A stretch of 64,000 nucleotides of DNA, taken from contig NZ_JABTEZ010000007.1 in NCBI RefSeq assembly GCF_015711605.1, positions 79,849-143,848 of the forward strand. Direction: 5' to 3'. Each line of letters opens with the position of its first letter. The stretch's first letter is position 1. Positions 33,294-42,837 of this stretch are shown in pieces. The notes below the pieces were generated by a model. The model worked only from the letters and a program-made list of their open reading frames with translations. It made no database searches and was not told the origin of the DNA. The stretch is from Planomonospora sp. ID67723 (GTDB taxonomy: Bacteria > Actinomycetota > Actinomycetes > Streptosporangiales > Streptosporangiaceae). The position numbers and the translations under genes are program-made.

Positions 33294-34403
33294 TCATCCT
33301 CGGGGCCTGACCGTGCGGCCACCGGCCGCACGGTTGATTAGATGGTGGGAAATCTCGTTCAGCGGGAGGACGGAGTGGGCCAGGCCCGCGCCTGCCACCG
33401 CTCCCGGCATCCCCCAGACAACCGAGGTGGCCTCGTCCTGGGCGACGATCTCCGCGCCCTTCGCGATCAGGGACTCGCTTCCGCGCTTGCCGTCCTGGCC
33501 CATTCCGGTCAGGATCACGCCCAGCGTCGCCCCGCCGTACACCGTGGCGACCGACCGGAACAGCACGTCCACGGCGGGACGGCAGAAGTTCTCGGGCGGG
33601 CCCTGCTGCAGCTGGGTGAAGACGCCGCCACCGCGCCGCACGACCTCCAGGTGGTAGTCGCCGGGGGCGATGTACACCGTTCCCGGCTGCACCGGCATGT
33701 TGGCCTGGGCCTCGACGACCCTCAGCGCGGCGGAGCGGTCGAGACGCTCGGCGAACATCTTGGTGAACACCTGCGGCATGTGCTGGACCACGACGATCGG
33801 AAGCGCGAACGAGGCGGGAAGCACGCTGACGACCTTGGTCAGGGCGTCCGGTCCGCCGGTGGAACATCCCACGGCGACCACCTGGGGGGCTCCCGTCCCG
33901 ACCGCCTGACGCGTCGCGGGCCCGGCACCGGGCCCGGCACCGGGCGCGGTGCCCGGTGCCGGACGCGGGGCGAGGCGGACCGGGGGCCGAGGCGGCCCGC
34001 CGGTCCTGCACAGCGCGTGGATGCGCGGGATGATCTGCTCACGGACGCTCTTGATCGACTCGGCGACGCTGCCGACGTTGGCCGGCTTGGTGACGTAGTC
34101 GCTGGCGCCCGAGGAGAGGGCCTCCAGGGTCGCCGACGCGCCGACCGAGGTCAAGGTGCTGAACATGATGACCGGCAGGCGCGGATGGACCTTCCGGATC
34201 TCCTTGATCGTGGTCAGCCCGTCCATGACCGGCATCTCGATGTCGAGCGTGACGATGTCGGGCTTCAGCATCTCGATCTTGGAGAGGGCGACCTTGCCGT
34301 TGGGCGCGGTGCCGACCACCTGGATGCCAGGATCCGCACTCAGCGCGTCGACAATCAGACGCCGGACGACGACCGAGTCGTCGACCACCAGAACTGATAC
34401 CAC
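33294..34403 (-). CDS. cheB: Chemoreceptor glutamate methylesterase CheB
   Basis: CheB removes receptor methyl groups and deamidates glutamines. The 369-residue protein has a receiver domain (phosphoacceptor in VTLDIEMPVMDG), a Pro/Gly/Ala linker at about 130-165 encoded by short GGCACCGGGCCC-like repeats, and a methylesterase domain with the catalytic Ser (VGCSTGG), His (VQHMPQVF) and Asp (GMGQDGKRG). It starts at a GTG with AGGAGG upstream and is the first gene of the operon. Confidence 0.96.
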   Translation of the reverse strand: MVSVLVVDDSVVVRRLIVDALSADPGIQVVGTAPNGKVALSKIEMLKPDIVTLDIEMPVMDGLTTIKEIRKVHPRLPVIMFSTLTSVGASATLEALSSGASDYVTKPANVGSVAESIKSVREQIIPRIHALCRTGGPPRPPVRLAPRPAPGTAPGAGPGAGPATRQAVGTGAPQVVAVGCSTGGPDALTKVVSVLPASFALPIVVVQHMPQVFTKMFAERLDRSAALRVVEAQANMPVQPGTVYIAPGDYHLEVVRRGGGVFTQLQQGPPENFCRPAVDVLFRSVATVYGGATLGVILTGMGQDGKRGSESLIAKGAEIVAQDEATSVVWGMPGAVAGAGLAHSVLPLNEISHHLINRAAGGRTVRPRG

Positions 34404-34462
34404 GCGAGTGCCTCCTGTGCGAGAAGCGGGACATGTGTCACCGCCCGTCCGTCGCGCTTCCT

Positions 34463-34488
34463 ATCGACAGACAGGGCGCGGGGATAAG
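34463..34488 (-). promoter_or_regulatory. Weak FliA-like promoter of the che operon
   Basis: On the minus strand: CTTA, sixteen bases, GTCGAT, 60 bases before the cheB start. It differs from the consensus at one base in each box but has the same spacing. Confidence 0.4.
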
Positions 34489-34652
34489 GATTCGCCGGAC
34501 TTCCGCGAAGACGGATATGACCGATCCGATATCGCGTCGCGACCACAGTGCGACATCGAACCATTACAAGGGGCTACCACTCGGAGCGGCCGGGGCAGGG
34601 CCGGACATGGCGTCGCAGGCGGAGTCCTTGCCGGGAGCATGCCTTGCTGTCA

Positions 34653-34681
34653 CCGGCGCGTGCCGGACCGGCACGCGCCGG
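34653..34681 (-). terminator. Terminator hairpin of the MFS gene
   Basis: A perfect 14-base stem, CCGGCGCGTGCCGG / CCGGCACGCGCCGG, with a one-base centre, five bases after the stop at 34686. Confidence 0.7.
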
Positions 34682-34685
34682 GCCG

Positions 34686-36074
34686 TCAGGCGCGGGTACG
34701 GCGGGCCGGGCGGCGGGTTCCGGCACGCGCCGGGGCGGGGGCCGGGCCGGGACGGGACGGGGCAGCCGGCCGGCCGTTCCGGGACGCCTGCGGCCGGCGG
34801 AGGGGGGTCGCCCGGCGGATCCGCCGGGAGCCGCGCAGCGCGACGATCGTGGCGGCGACCGGGAGCCTGTGGCCGAGGGAGCGCGCCAGCAGCACCGCGG
34901 CGGCACACGTCACCGCGGTGGTCACCAGGCCCGCCAGGAGGAGGGCCGTACGGGGCCCCAGGGTGTCGCAGAGCATGCCGAGCAGCGGGCCCCCGACGGC
35001 CCCCGAGGCCGCCCCGACCATCGACTGCGCCGCCAGCACGCGACCCCGCATCGACGGCTCGGTGCCGAGCTGCGCACGGGTGCTGACCGTGGTGTCGAGG
35101 ACCACCGCGCCGGCGGCGATCGGCAGCAGCACGAGGGCGAAGCCGACCAGTCCGGGGACGACCCCGCTGACGGCCTGCCCCACGCTGGTGAGCAGCGCGG
35201 CGGCGAACAGGATCCGGAACGTCAGGCTCGGCCGGGAGGCCGCGTACAGGCCGCCGAGGACGGCGCCGACGGCGAAGACGACGGACAGGATCCCGTAGCC
35301 GGTGGCGCCGGCCGCCAGGGGCCCGTCACTCATCGAGGCCATGGTGACCTGGTAGTTGCGGCCCAGCGCGCCGAGGACGAAGGCGAGGCCGAGCAGGACG
35401 AGCAGCCACCGGGTCCGCCCGATGTAACGCAGTCCGGCCGCGATGCCGGTCTCCCCGGCCGCCGCGCGCGGCAGGGGGTGCATCTCGCCGCCGCGCATGC
35501 ACAGCACCGTGACCATGACCAGGACGAAGCTCAGCGAGTTCAGCAGGAAGAGCGTTCCGGCGCCGGTGAGGGGGATGAGAACGCCGGCCAGGCCCATGCC
35601 GACGATGCGCCCCGCGGAGCTGATCACCGAACCGAGGGCCAGCGCGTTGGACAGGTCCTCGGGACCGACGACCTCCGCCCCGAAGCGGCCCAGGGTGGGG
35701 CCGTCCAGGGCGGAGACCACCCCGCCGAGGAGGGCGACCGCGTAGATGGGCCAGAGGCTCTGCGTGCCGGAGAACGCGATCACCGCGAGGGCCGCCGCGA
35801 GCAGGCCGTGCAGGGCCTGGCCGGTCAGCAGCAGCGGGCGGGCGGGCAGACGGTCGGCGAGGGAGCCCCCGACGAAGGCCAGCAGCAGGGTCGGGACCGA
35901 CTGCAGGAACAGGCCGAAGCCCAGGCTGGTGGCCGAGTGCGAGATGGACAGCAGGAGCCAGTTGACCCCCAGCACCTGCATCCACGTCCCGGCCACCGAC
36001 AGGAAGTCGGCTCCCGCCCACAGGCGGTAGTTGTGGTTGCGCAGGGCACGCAGCATGTCGGGCCGTGACGACAA
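34686..36074 (-). CDS. MFS transporter, DHA3-like
   Basis: The protein of about 460 residues has some twelve membrane helices and opens MLRALRNHNYRLWAGADFLS, the start typical of DHA3-type (enterobactin-exporter-like) carriers; GGSLADRLPARPLLL is the loop 2-3 motif. A Pro/Arg-rich cytoplasmic tail follows. The TTG at 36074 has AGAGGAAG upstream; the ATG at 36056 has none but is possible. It has no link to motility in its sequence or control region and may be an unrelated resident. Confidence 0.87.
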   Translation of the reverse strand: MSSRPDMLRALRNHNYRLWAGADFLSVAGTWMQVLGVNWLLLSISHSATSLGFGLFLQSVPTLLLAFVGGSLADRLPARPLLLTGQALHGLLAAALAVIAFSGTQSLWPIYAVALLGGVVSALDGPTLGRFGAEVVGPEDLSNALALGSVISSAGRIVGMGLAGVLIPLTGAGTLFLLNSLSFVLVMVTVLCMRGGEMHPLPRAAAGETGIAAGLRYIGRTRWLLVLLGLAFVLGALGRNYQVTMASMSDGPLAAGATGYGILSVVFAVGAVLGGLYAASRPSLTFRILFAAALLTSVGQAVSGVVPGLVGFALVLLPIAAGAVVLDTTVSTRAQLGTEPSMRGRVLAAQSMVGAASGAVGGPLLGMLCDTLGPRTALLLAGLVTTAVTCAAAVLLARSLGHRLPVAATIVALRGSRRIRRATPLRRPQASRNGRPAAPSRPGPAPAPARAGTRRPARRTRA

Positions 36075-36269
36075 GGTCGTTCTTCCTCTCCGGATACTCA
36101 CGGCCGAGAGGTTTCGCTGTGCCCACCCCGCCGAGTCGCGCCACAACGTGCCGGCGCCGCAGGAGGGCGGTCGTGCGGCACGCGGGCCCCAAAGGCTCCG
36201 GGCGCTCCGTCCTCCGCAGGTCCATCGGCACGGGGCGGCGGGCCCTGAGTGTTCGCGGGCGCGGACACG

Positions 36270-36302
36270 CCGACGGCTCCGGCGGGGAGCCGGAGCCGTC
36301 GG
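36270..36302 (-). terminator. Terminator hairpin of chemoreceptor 5
   Basis: CCGACGGCTCCGGC pairs with GCCGGAGCCGTCGG (14 bases, five-base loop), 44 bases after the stop at 36346. Confidence 0.75.
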
Positions 36303-36345
36303 TGGACCGCCGGGGGACAGCGATCCGGGGGAGGCGGGGTCGTCG

Positions 36346-37938
36346 TCAGACGGAGAAGCGGCCGACGACGGCGCGCAGCTCCTCGGACATGCGGGCGAGC
36401 TCCTCGGAGGCCCGCTGGGTGTCGCCCACGCTCGAGCTGGTGAGCTGGGCCGCCTGGGCCACCGCCGAGATGTTCCCGGCGATCTGCCCGGAACCGGCCG
36501 CGGCCTCGGCCACGCTGCGGTTCATCTCGTTGGTGGTGGCGGTCTGCTCCTCCACCGCGCTGGCGATGGTGAGCTGGTAGTCGTTGATCCGCGCGATGAT
36601 GTCGCTGATCTCCGCGATCGCCGCCACCGCGCCGCTGGTGTCGGCCTGGATGGCCTCGACCCGCTTGGCGATGTCCTCGGTGGCCTTGGCGGTCTCCTGG
36701 GCCAGGTCCTTGACCTCGCCCGCCACGACCGCGAAGCCCTTGCCGGCGTCGCCGGCGCGGGCGGCCTCGATGGTGGCGTTGAGCGCCAGCAGGTTGGTCT
36801 GCTCGGCGATGCTCGTGATCGTCTTGATCACACTGCCGATCTCCGCGGAGGACGCCCCCAGCTTGCCCACGATCTCGTTGGTCGACTGCGCCGCGGTCAC
36901 CGCCTGCGCGGCCACCTTGGCGGCCTCACTGGCGCTGTGGGCGATCTCGCGGATCGCCGAGCCCATCTCCTCGGCGCCGGCGGAGACCGTCTCCACGTTG
37001 CGGGAGACCTCGTCGGCGGCGGCGGTCACGACCCCCGCCTGCAGGCTGGTCTCCTCGGCGCTGGCGGCGATCTGGGTGCTGGTGACGGTCAGCTCCTGCG
37101 AGGCCGAGGCCAGCGAGGTCGACGATCCGTCGATGGTGCGCACCGCGCTCCGCATCGACTCGATCGCCTGGTTGAGCGCAACGCCCATCTCGCCGACCTC
37201 GTCCCGGCTGCGGACCCCCACCCGGCCGGTCAGGTCGCCGGCGGCGACCCGCTTGAGCGTGTCGGCCACCGAGCGCACCGGGCCGACGATCACCCGGGAG
37301 ACCACCAGGGCGCTGGCGACCCCCCAGACCATGCCGACGGCCAGGAGAAGGATGACGAGGAAGCGGGCGGAGTCCACGGTCTCGTTGAACTCGGCGCTGG
37401 CGGACAGCTTGGCGGTCGCCTCCTCCAGGGCGGCGTCCAGCTTCTCCTCGTAGGCCTTGCGCAGCGCCCGGTTGGCGCCGAGGGCCGCCTCGGTCGCGGC
37501 CGCCTTGTCGGTGGCGTAGAGGGTGAACTCGGCGGCCAGGGCGTCCTTCCACGCGCCGATGCTGTCGGCGATCTCCTCCACCTGCGCGCTCTGCGCCGGG
37601 GAGTCGGCGAAGGCGGCGGTCTCCCCGAGAGCGTCATCGATCTTCGCGAACCGCTCCGCGACCTCGTCACTGAACCCGGGGTCCCCGGTCATCAGGAACC
37701 CGCGCTCGTCATTGGCGGCGGCCTTGGCTGTCAGCGCGACCTTCTGCAGGCCGGTGATGAACGGAACGGACTTCTGCAACTGCTCGTTGTGCACGTCCTG
37801 CAGGGCGCTGATCTTCATCAGGCCGGTCACCCCGGTGACCACGGCGGTCAGGGCGAGGATCGCCACCGCCATGAAGATCTTCGTGCTGATCCGGCGGTCC
37901 GCCAGCAGCCGCCAGGGTCCCTTCACTTCCACTGTCAC
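36346..37938 (-). CDS. Methyl-accepting chemotaxis protein (receptor 5)
   Basis: The 530-residue receptor has a first membrane helix at about 20-42, a helical sensor including [20 protein letters not shown] (a CHASE3/4HB-like element), a second membrane helix near 187-208, a HAMP domain and the signalling tip [20 protein letters not shown]. The start at 37938 is a GTG; a second GTG six bases on has better spacing from GAGGAG. The cytoplasmic half is near-identical in long stretches to receptors 1 and 6, which indicates duplication within the group. Confidence 0.95.
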   Translation of the reverse strand: MTVEVKGPWRLLADRRISTKIFMAVAILALTAVVTGVTGLMKISALQDVHNEQLQKSVPFITGLQKVALTAKAAANDERGFLMTGDPGFSDEVAERFAKIDDALGETAAFADSPAQSAQVEEIADSIGAWKDALAAEFTLYATDKAAATEAALGANRALRKAYEEKLDAALEEATAKLSASAEFNETVDSARFLVILLLAVGMVWGVASALVVSRVIVGPVRSVADTLKRVAAGDLTGRVGVRSRDEVGEMGVALNQAIESMRSAVRTIDGSSTSLASASQELTVTSTQIAASAEETSLQAGVVTAAADEVSRNVETVSAGAEEMGSAIREIAHSASEAAKVAAQAVTAAQSTNEIVGKLGASSAEIGSVIKTITSIAEQTNLLALNATIEAARAGDAGKGFAVVAGEVKDLAQETAKATEDIAKRVEAIQADTSGAVAAIAEISDIIARINDYQLTIASAVEEQTATTNEMNRSVAEAAAGSGQIAGNISAVAQAAQLTSSSVGDTQRASEELARMSEELRAVVGRFSV

Positions 37939-37987
37939 TCCTCAAGCCGCTCCGGGCGGCGTTTTAGTCATAGGTGCCCGACCCCTC

Positions 37988-38013
37988 ATCGGCACAGGGG
38001 AGAAGGACCTGAG
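37988..38013 (-). promoter_or_regulatory. FliA-type promoter of chemoreceptor 5
   Basis: On the minus strand: CTCA, sixteen bases, GCCGAT, about 50 bases before the start. Confidence 0.75.
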
Positions 38014-38099
38014 CCGGGGAACAGGCTTTCCCACCCGCGCGCCCGGGATTTTCGTACGGTGCCGCCCCGGTAGGGCCGAGCCCTCGCCGCGCGGCTCCG

Positions 38100-40538
38100 T
38101 CAGCCGGCCAGCCGCTCGCCTCCGGCGGGCTCGGGCCCGCCGAGGGGGGACCGGCGCCCGGACGGGCCCTCGATCTCACCTTCGGTCAGCAGCCGGCCCA
38201 GCTCGGCGGCGGGCACCGGCCGGCTGAAGAGGTATCCCTGACCCAGCGGGCAGTGCATGTCCCGCAGGAACTCCTCCTGTTCGCTGGTCTCCACCTTCTC
38301 CGCGATGGCGGGCAGGTCCAGGCTCTCGCAGAGGCTGAGGATCGCCTTGGTGAAGGCGTGCCGCTGGCGCGAGTCGGAGTCCGTCCCGCGTTCGAGGGTG
38401 GTGAAGGCGCCGTCGATCTTGACCACGTCCACCGGCAGGTGCTGCAGGTAGGCCAGCGAGGAGTACCCGGTCCCGAAGTCGTCGATGGCGATCCGCACGC
38501 CGTGCCGGCGCAGGTCCGACAGGTAGCCGATGACCCGGGCGGTCTCCTCCCGGCCCGTGGCGAGCAGCGCGGTCTCGGTGATCTCCAGGATGAGCGCGTC
38601 CCCCGGCAGACCGCTCTCCTCCAGCGCCGTCAGCACCGAGGAGACGAACTCCTTGCGGCGGAGCTGCCGGCCGGAGACGTTGACGTTGACGGCGATGCCG
38701 TAGCGCTCGTACCAGAGGGCCGCGTCGCGGCAGGCGCGGCGGAGCACCTGGGCGCCGATCGGCACGACCAGGCCGGTCTCCTCGGCGGTGGGGATGAACG
38801 CGTCCGGCGGGACGATCCCGTCGGGGGACTGCCAGCGCAGCAGCGCCTCGACGGCCTGGACCTGCCCGGTCGCCAGGTCCACCACGGGCTGGTAGTTCAG
38901 TACGAACTCCTCCCGCTCCAGCGCACGGCGCAGACCCTCGGTGAGGCGGGCCTGGCCGAGCTGCTCGACGCGCAGGCCCGGGTGGAAGACGCTGATCTGG
39001 TTCTTGCCCGCGGCCTTGGCCGCGTACAGGGCGAGGTCCGCGTCGCGCATGACGTCCTGCGCCGCGGCCGACTCGGCGATCATGTACAGGCCCACGCTGG
39101 CGGTGACGTGGAAGGAGTGCTCGCCCACGGCGAAGGGCCGGGCCATCACGTCGACGACCCGCGCGGCCACGTGGCCCGCCTCCTCGGCGCTCACGTCCTC
39201 CAGCAGGATGGCGAACTCGTCTCCGCCGAGCCGGGCCAGCGTGTCGGCCTCGCGCAGGATCTCGCCCAGCCGGTGACCGGCCTGGACGAGGAGCTGGTCA
39301 CCGGCCGGGTGGCCGTAGGTGTCGTTGACGTGCTTGAACCCGTCGAGGTCGAGCATGAGCAGGGCGTGCCTGGCCTCGGGCGCGCGCCGGACGGTGGCCT
39401 GCTCCAGCCGGTCGTGGAAGAGCGCCCGGTTGGCCAGGCCGGTCAGGTGGTCGTGCATCGCCCGGTGGCTGAGCAGCTGCTGCAGGGCCTGCTGCTCCTC
39501 CAGCGCCCGGGAGAGTTCGGCGGCCTGCTCGTCGAGCAGCGAGGCGCGGCGCTCGGCCACATTGGTGTTGGTGATCAGCCGGAAGACCAGGAACACCATC
39601 AGGACGATGAAGATGGCCATCGGCACCACGAGTTCGGACGGCCGCACCACCGTGCCGGGCTCCATGTTGAACGCGAGGGAGAGCGGTCCCGCGCAGGCCG
39701 CCACCAGGAAGGTGAGGCTCCGCGCGGTGGTGAGGCGGGCGGCGCGGGTCTCCGCGCCGCGGGCCGCGGGGTGCAGCACGGACGCGCCCATGAGGACGAA
39801 CCACACCAGCCAGCCGGCGTTGCCGAGGAGGCCGTAGTTCCAGCTCTCCCCGCGCTGGAGCATCATGGCGTAGGTCACGTCGCCGAAGAGCATCCCGGCC
39901 AGGCCCAGGTTGAGCATCGCGTAGGACGGGTTGCGCAGGCCGTGCGTGAACCAGAGCCGGACCGCCATGAAGTGGACGATCATGTCCGCGAAGGGGAACG
40001 TCGACGCCAGCAGCAGGTCCCGGCCCGACAGCGTCCGGAATCCCCCGTAAGGGTTGAAGGACATCGTCCAGTACACGAAGAGCAGCCCCAGCACGATGAC
40101 CATCGCATCCAGCATCACGCCGACGTTCCTGGAGCGGATCGAGTTGCCCGGCATCTTCCCCAGGCCCGCGATCAGCAGCGGGTACGCCGCCAGGTAGGCC
40201 AGGTCGATCCACGGAGGGACCTCACCGCCGTCCGCTCTCAGGTACCAGCCCGTCCACAACAGGTCGGCGCCGACCCATGCCGCCAGGCCCGCGGCCAGCA
40301 GCCGCCACGCCGCCGCCGCGGCCGGGCGCTGCCGGCGGATCCCGGCGACCATCGTGATCACGGCGCCGATCGACACGAGCAGCCTGGTCATCACCCCGGC
40401 CTGGTCCGGCAGGAGCAGGCCGGCGACGCTCAACGCCGCACCGGCCAGGAGGAAGACCAGCCAGAGGCGGGATCGGATGCCCGTACCGCGCCGCCTCCGG
40501 TCCGTCGCCCTCTTCAGGAGGGAGGCGTCTGGCTGCAT
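38100..40538 (-). CDS. Membrane-bound GGDEF-EAL cyclic-di-GMP enzyme
   Basis: The 812-residue protein has an N-terminal array of about eight membrane helices (residues 25-310), then a GGDEF domain with an intact RLGGDEFAILLED motif, then an EAL domain with EALLRW, NVSGRQL, EITETALL, DDFGTGYSS, VVKID and a Glu in AEKVETSEQ. Both catalytic sets look complete, so it may make and degrade c-di-GMP. I start at the ATG at 40538, which has CAGGAG upstream; the longer frame is unlikely. A TcrA-like direct repeat lies about 205 bases upstream. Confidence 0.92.
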   Translation of the reverse strand: MQPDASLLKRATDRRRRGTGIRSRLWLVFLLAGAALSVAGLLLPDQAGVMTRLLVSIGAVITMVAGIRRQRPAAAAAWRLLAAGLAAWVGADLLWTGWYLRADGGEVPPWIDLAYLAAYPLLIAGLGKMPGNSIRSRNVGVMLDAMVIVLGLLFVYWTMSFNPYGGFRTLSGRDLLLASTFPFADMIVHFMAVRLWFTHGLRNPSYAMLNLGLAGMLFGDVTYAMMLQRGESWNYGLLGNAGWLVWFVLMGASVLHPAARGAETRAARLTTARSLTFLVAACAGPLSLAFNMEPGTVVRPSELVVPMAIFIVLMVFLVFRLITNTNVAERRASLLDEQAAELSRALEEQQALQQLLSHRAMHDHLTGLANRALFHDRLEQATVRRAPEARHALLMLDLDGFKHVNDTYGHPAGDQLLVQAGHRLGEILREADTLARLGGDEFAILLEDVSAEEAGHVAARVVDVMARPFAVGEHSFHVTASVGLYMIAESAAAQDVMRDADLALYAAKAAGKNQISVFHPGLRVEQLGQARLTEGLRRALEREEFVLNYQPVVDLATGQVQAVEALLRWQSPDGIVPPDAFIPTAEETGLVVPIGAQVLRRACRDAALWYERYGIAVNVNVSGRQLRRKEFVSSVLTALEESGLPGDALILEITETALLATGREETARVIGYLSDLRRHGVRIAIDDFGTGYSSLAYLQHLPVDVVKIDGAFTTLERGTDSDSRQRHAFTKAILSLCESLDLPAIAEKVETSEQEEFLRDMHCPLGQGYLFSRPVPAAELGRLLTEGEIEGPSGRRSPLGGPEPAGGERLAG

Positions 40539-40919
40539 CGTCTTCTCCTGGCGTGTGGTCATCTGCCGTGGTGGTACAGGTCGTGGGGGCGTGAGCCGGT
40601 CGGGTTCGCCCGGGGGACGGGCGGTCCCGCGGGCACGACCAGGAGAGGGGGAGGGCCCGATACCGGTGACGGGCAGGGGTTCAGCGCGCGCCGGGGGCCG
40701 GATCGGCCATCGAACCGACGTTCGGTCATGCGGGATGAGCGTTCGGTTGCTCCACGGGTGCAGATCCGTTGCCGGGGAGGCCACGCGAATTCAAAGCCTC
40801 GGTCACAACCACATGAACAGGGTTGATAACGTTCTGTTTGGGGTGAATCGCTATATGTGATGAAGCTTCAAGGTTCTGGGGAGGACCGTGAGGCGCCGGG
40901 GGAGCCTGTGGGGGGCAGC
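40539..40919. other. Divergent control region between GGDEF-EAL and histidine kinase genes
   Basis: No gene is evident in these 381 bases. The region contains the TcrA-like repeat at 40744-40761 and an AT-rich stretch at 40800-40865 (with TTGATAACGTTCTG and CTATATG) that could be a vegetative promoter for the kinase. Confidence 0.55.
40744..40761 (-). promoter_or_regulatory. TcrA-box-like direct repeat upstream of the GGDEF-EAL gene
   Basis: On the minus strand this reads GCACCCG, four bases, GCAACCG. It fits the form GCA(A/C)CCG-N4-GCA(A/C)CCG that I recall for the TcrA response regulator of Actinoplanes missouriensis. A similar site is upstream of fliA. Confidence 0.5.
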
Positions 40920-41999
40920 ATGCTGAACAGCGGTGATCGTCTTGGTCGCACCGCCTCGTATCGGCCTGATGCTTCGGACACGACCCGGGCGATCCTCGGC
41001 CTGCTCAGCGAACGGCTGCGCGGCTCCGACGACTCCGGCGGGGTGAGCACGGACACGACGCTGCTGTCCGGGCTGCGCAGCGTTCCCGGCATCTCCTCCG
41101 CGGAGCTGCGGCCGGCCGACGCCTCCCCGCCACCCGACGGGGAGCTGTTCTGGCCTGCCGGACCCGGCAGGCTGCTCGCCGTGGTCCTGGAGGAGGGCTA
41201 CAACGGCCACGGGATCCCCGAGGCGCTCTCCTGCCTGGCCGCGGCCCTGGAGGCGATCTGGCGCCGGGACGAGGAAACCCGCGCCGACTCCTCCTCCGAC
41301 ACCACGCTGGCCAAGGCGAAGACGGAGTTCATCGGCCAGGTCGTGCACGACCTGGCCACTCCCATAACGCCGATCCTGGCCTACGCCGGCCTGCTGTCCG
41401 ATCCGGACACCGGGCCGCTCACCACCGACCAGCGCGAGTTCGTGAAGGTGATCGAGCGCAACGCCCTGCGCCTGTCCGAGCTGCTCAACGATCTGCCCCT
41501 GCTGGCCGACCCGGCCTCTCCCGAGCTGGAGCTGCGTTCGGAACGGGTGGACCCGATGGAGCTGCTGCGCGACATCACCGCCCAGTTCCGGCCCGGAGCC
41601 ATGCACGCCGGGATCACCCTCCGGTACCAAGCCCGCCCCGGCCCGGCTCTGAACTGCAACGCGATCCGGATCCGCCGCATGTTCGACCTCCTGCTGACCA
41701 CGGCGATCACCCGCTCCCACCCCGGCGGGACCGTCGAGGTCGACGCCCGGCCCACGGTCGACGGATGGTGGATCGACGTCATCTGCCTGCCCGCCACCTC
41801 CGAGGCGGGCCCCGGCGATGCGGCCGAACGGCGCGAGCAGCCCGCAGGAGAGACCGCCTGGCCCCGGATCGGCATGGCCAGGGCCATCGCCGGCATGCAC
41901 GGCGGCACGATCGACATCACCGACCAGGGGACGAAGGGGTCGGTGATCAGAGTGGAACTGCCCTGGGAACCGCTCCGAGACCGGAGGGAAGCACCTTGA
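40920..41999 (+). CDS. Histidine kinase with degenerate ATP-binding domain
   Basis: The 359-residue soluble protein has a GAF-like N-terminal part and a dimerisation/phosphoacceptor helix with His 143 (QVVHDLATPITPILAYAG). The ATPase domain is eroded: the N-box Asn is replaced (DLLLTTAITRS), the DxGxG motif is absent (VICLPATSEAGPGD), and the second glycine box reads RIGMARAIAGMHGG. It may act as a phosphotransfer or phosphatase module rather than a kinase. The start is uncertain: ATG at 40920, or GTG at 40857. Its stop overlaps the next gene (TTGA). Confidence 0.75.
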   Translation: MLNSGDRLGRTASYRPDASDTTRAILGLLSERLRGSDDSGGVSTDTTLLSGLRSVPGISSAELRPADASPPPDGELFWPAGPGRLLAVVLEEGYNGHGIPEALSCLAAALEAIWRRDEETRADSSSDTTLAKAKTEFIGQVVHDLATPITPILAYAGLLSDPDTGPLTTDQREFVKVIERNALRLSELLNDLPLLADPASPELELRSERVDPMELLRDITAQFRPGAMHAGITLRYQARPGPALNCNAIRIRRMFDLLLTTAITRSHPGGTVEVDARPTVDGWWIDVICLPATSEAGPGDAAERREQPAGETAWPRIGMARAIAGMHGGTIDITDQGTKGSVIRVELPWEPLRDRREAP

Positions 42000-42715
42000 G
42001 CAAGCTGCTGGTCATCGAAGACGACTCCGACACTCTCACCGCCATCCAGGTGCTCCTCAGTCACGGCGGGCACGAGGTGATCCCCGCGACGGACGGCCGC
42101 AGCGGCCTGCGTCTGCTGCACCAGCACAAGCCGGACGTGCTGATCCTCGACATCGGCCTGCCCATCATGGACGGCTGGCAGGTGCTCGAGCGGGTCAGGG
42201 ACATCAGCGACCTTCCGATCCTGATCCTCACCGGCCGGGGACAGGAGCGGGAGAAGGTGCGAGGGCTGCGCGCCGGAGCCGACGACTATCTCGTCAAGCC
42301 GTTCTCCCGTGCCGAGCTCACCGCCCGCGTGGAGGCGCTGCTGCGCCGCTCCGGCGCGGCGACGTGGGCCGAGGACGTCTACGACGACGGGGTCGTGCGG
42401 GTGGAGCCGTCGACCCGCACGGTCTTCGTCGAGGGCAACGACGTCCATCTGACGCCCACCGAGTTCCGCCTGCTCAACACGCTCGTCCGGCACGCCGGCA
42501 ACGTCCTGAGCTCCTCCCAGCTGCTCTCCCTGGTCTGGGACGACCCGACGGGCCTCAGCCCGGAGCGGGTGAAGTTCGCGATCCTGCGCCTGCGCCGCCG
42601 CATCGGCGCCGACGCGGCCAGCTCGCCCATCGAGGCGGTCCGCGGCGTGGGGTACCGCTACCGCCCCCCGACCCAGCAGCAGGGCGGTCGTGACGCCCTG
42701 TCCGCCCGGCGCTGA
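41996..42715 (+). CDS. OmpR/PhoB-family response regulator
   Basis: The 239-residue protein has a receiver domain (LLVIEDDSDTL, phosphoacceptor in LILDIGLPIMDG, LTG, VKPF) and a C-terminal winged helix of OmpR type (HLTPTEFRLLNTLVRHAG and VKFAILRLRRRIG, ending with GVGYRYRPP). The TTG start overlaps the kinase stop and has GGAGGG upstream. Since its partner looks catalytically damaged, phosphate may come from another kinase. Confidence 0.92.
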   Translation: MSKLLVIEDDSDTLTAIQVLLSHGGHEVIPATDGRSGLRLLHQHKPDVLILDIGLPIMDGWQVLERVRDISDLPILILTGRGQEREKVRGLRAGADDYLVKPFSRAELTARVEALLRRSGAATWAEDVYDDGVVRVEPSTRTVFVEGNDVHLTPTEFRLLNTLVRHAGNVLSSSQLLSLVWDDPTGLSPERVKFAILRLRRRIGADAASSPIEAVRGVGYRYRPPTQQQGGRDALSARR

Positions 42716-42778
42716 CGGCCCCGGGGTCCGCGGGGGCGCGCCCATCGGCCGTCCGGGGCCCGGGAGCAGGCGTTTCAC

Positions 42779-42804
42779 CTCACTTCTGACCGTTTTCTGC
42801 CGAT
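42779..42804 (+). promoter_or_regulatory. FliA-type promoter of the metalloprotease gene
   Basis: CTCA, sixteen bases, GCCGAT, ending 34 bases before the TTG at 42838. It is a full match to the flagellin promoter form. Confidence 0.75.
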
Positions 42805-42837
42805 TCTTCGTACGAGGAGTGCCGTCGAGGCGGCTCC

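Noticed and set aside
40857..40919. GTG at 40857 as the start of the histidine kinase
   Set aside because: It has no ribosome site and adds a poorly structured Gly/Glu-rich leader. The ATG at 40920 is preferred, though not with certainty.
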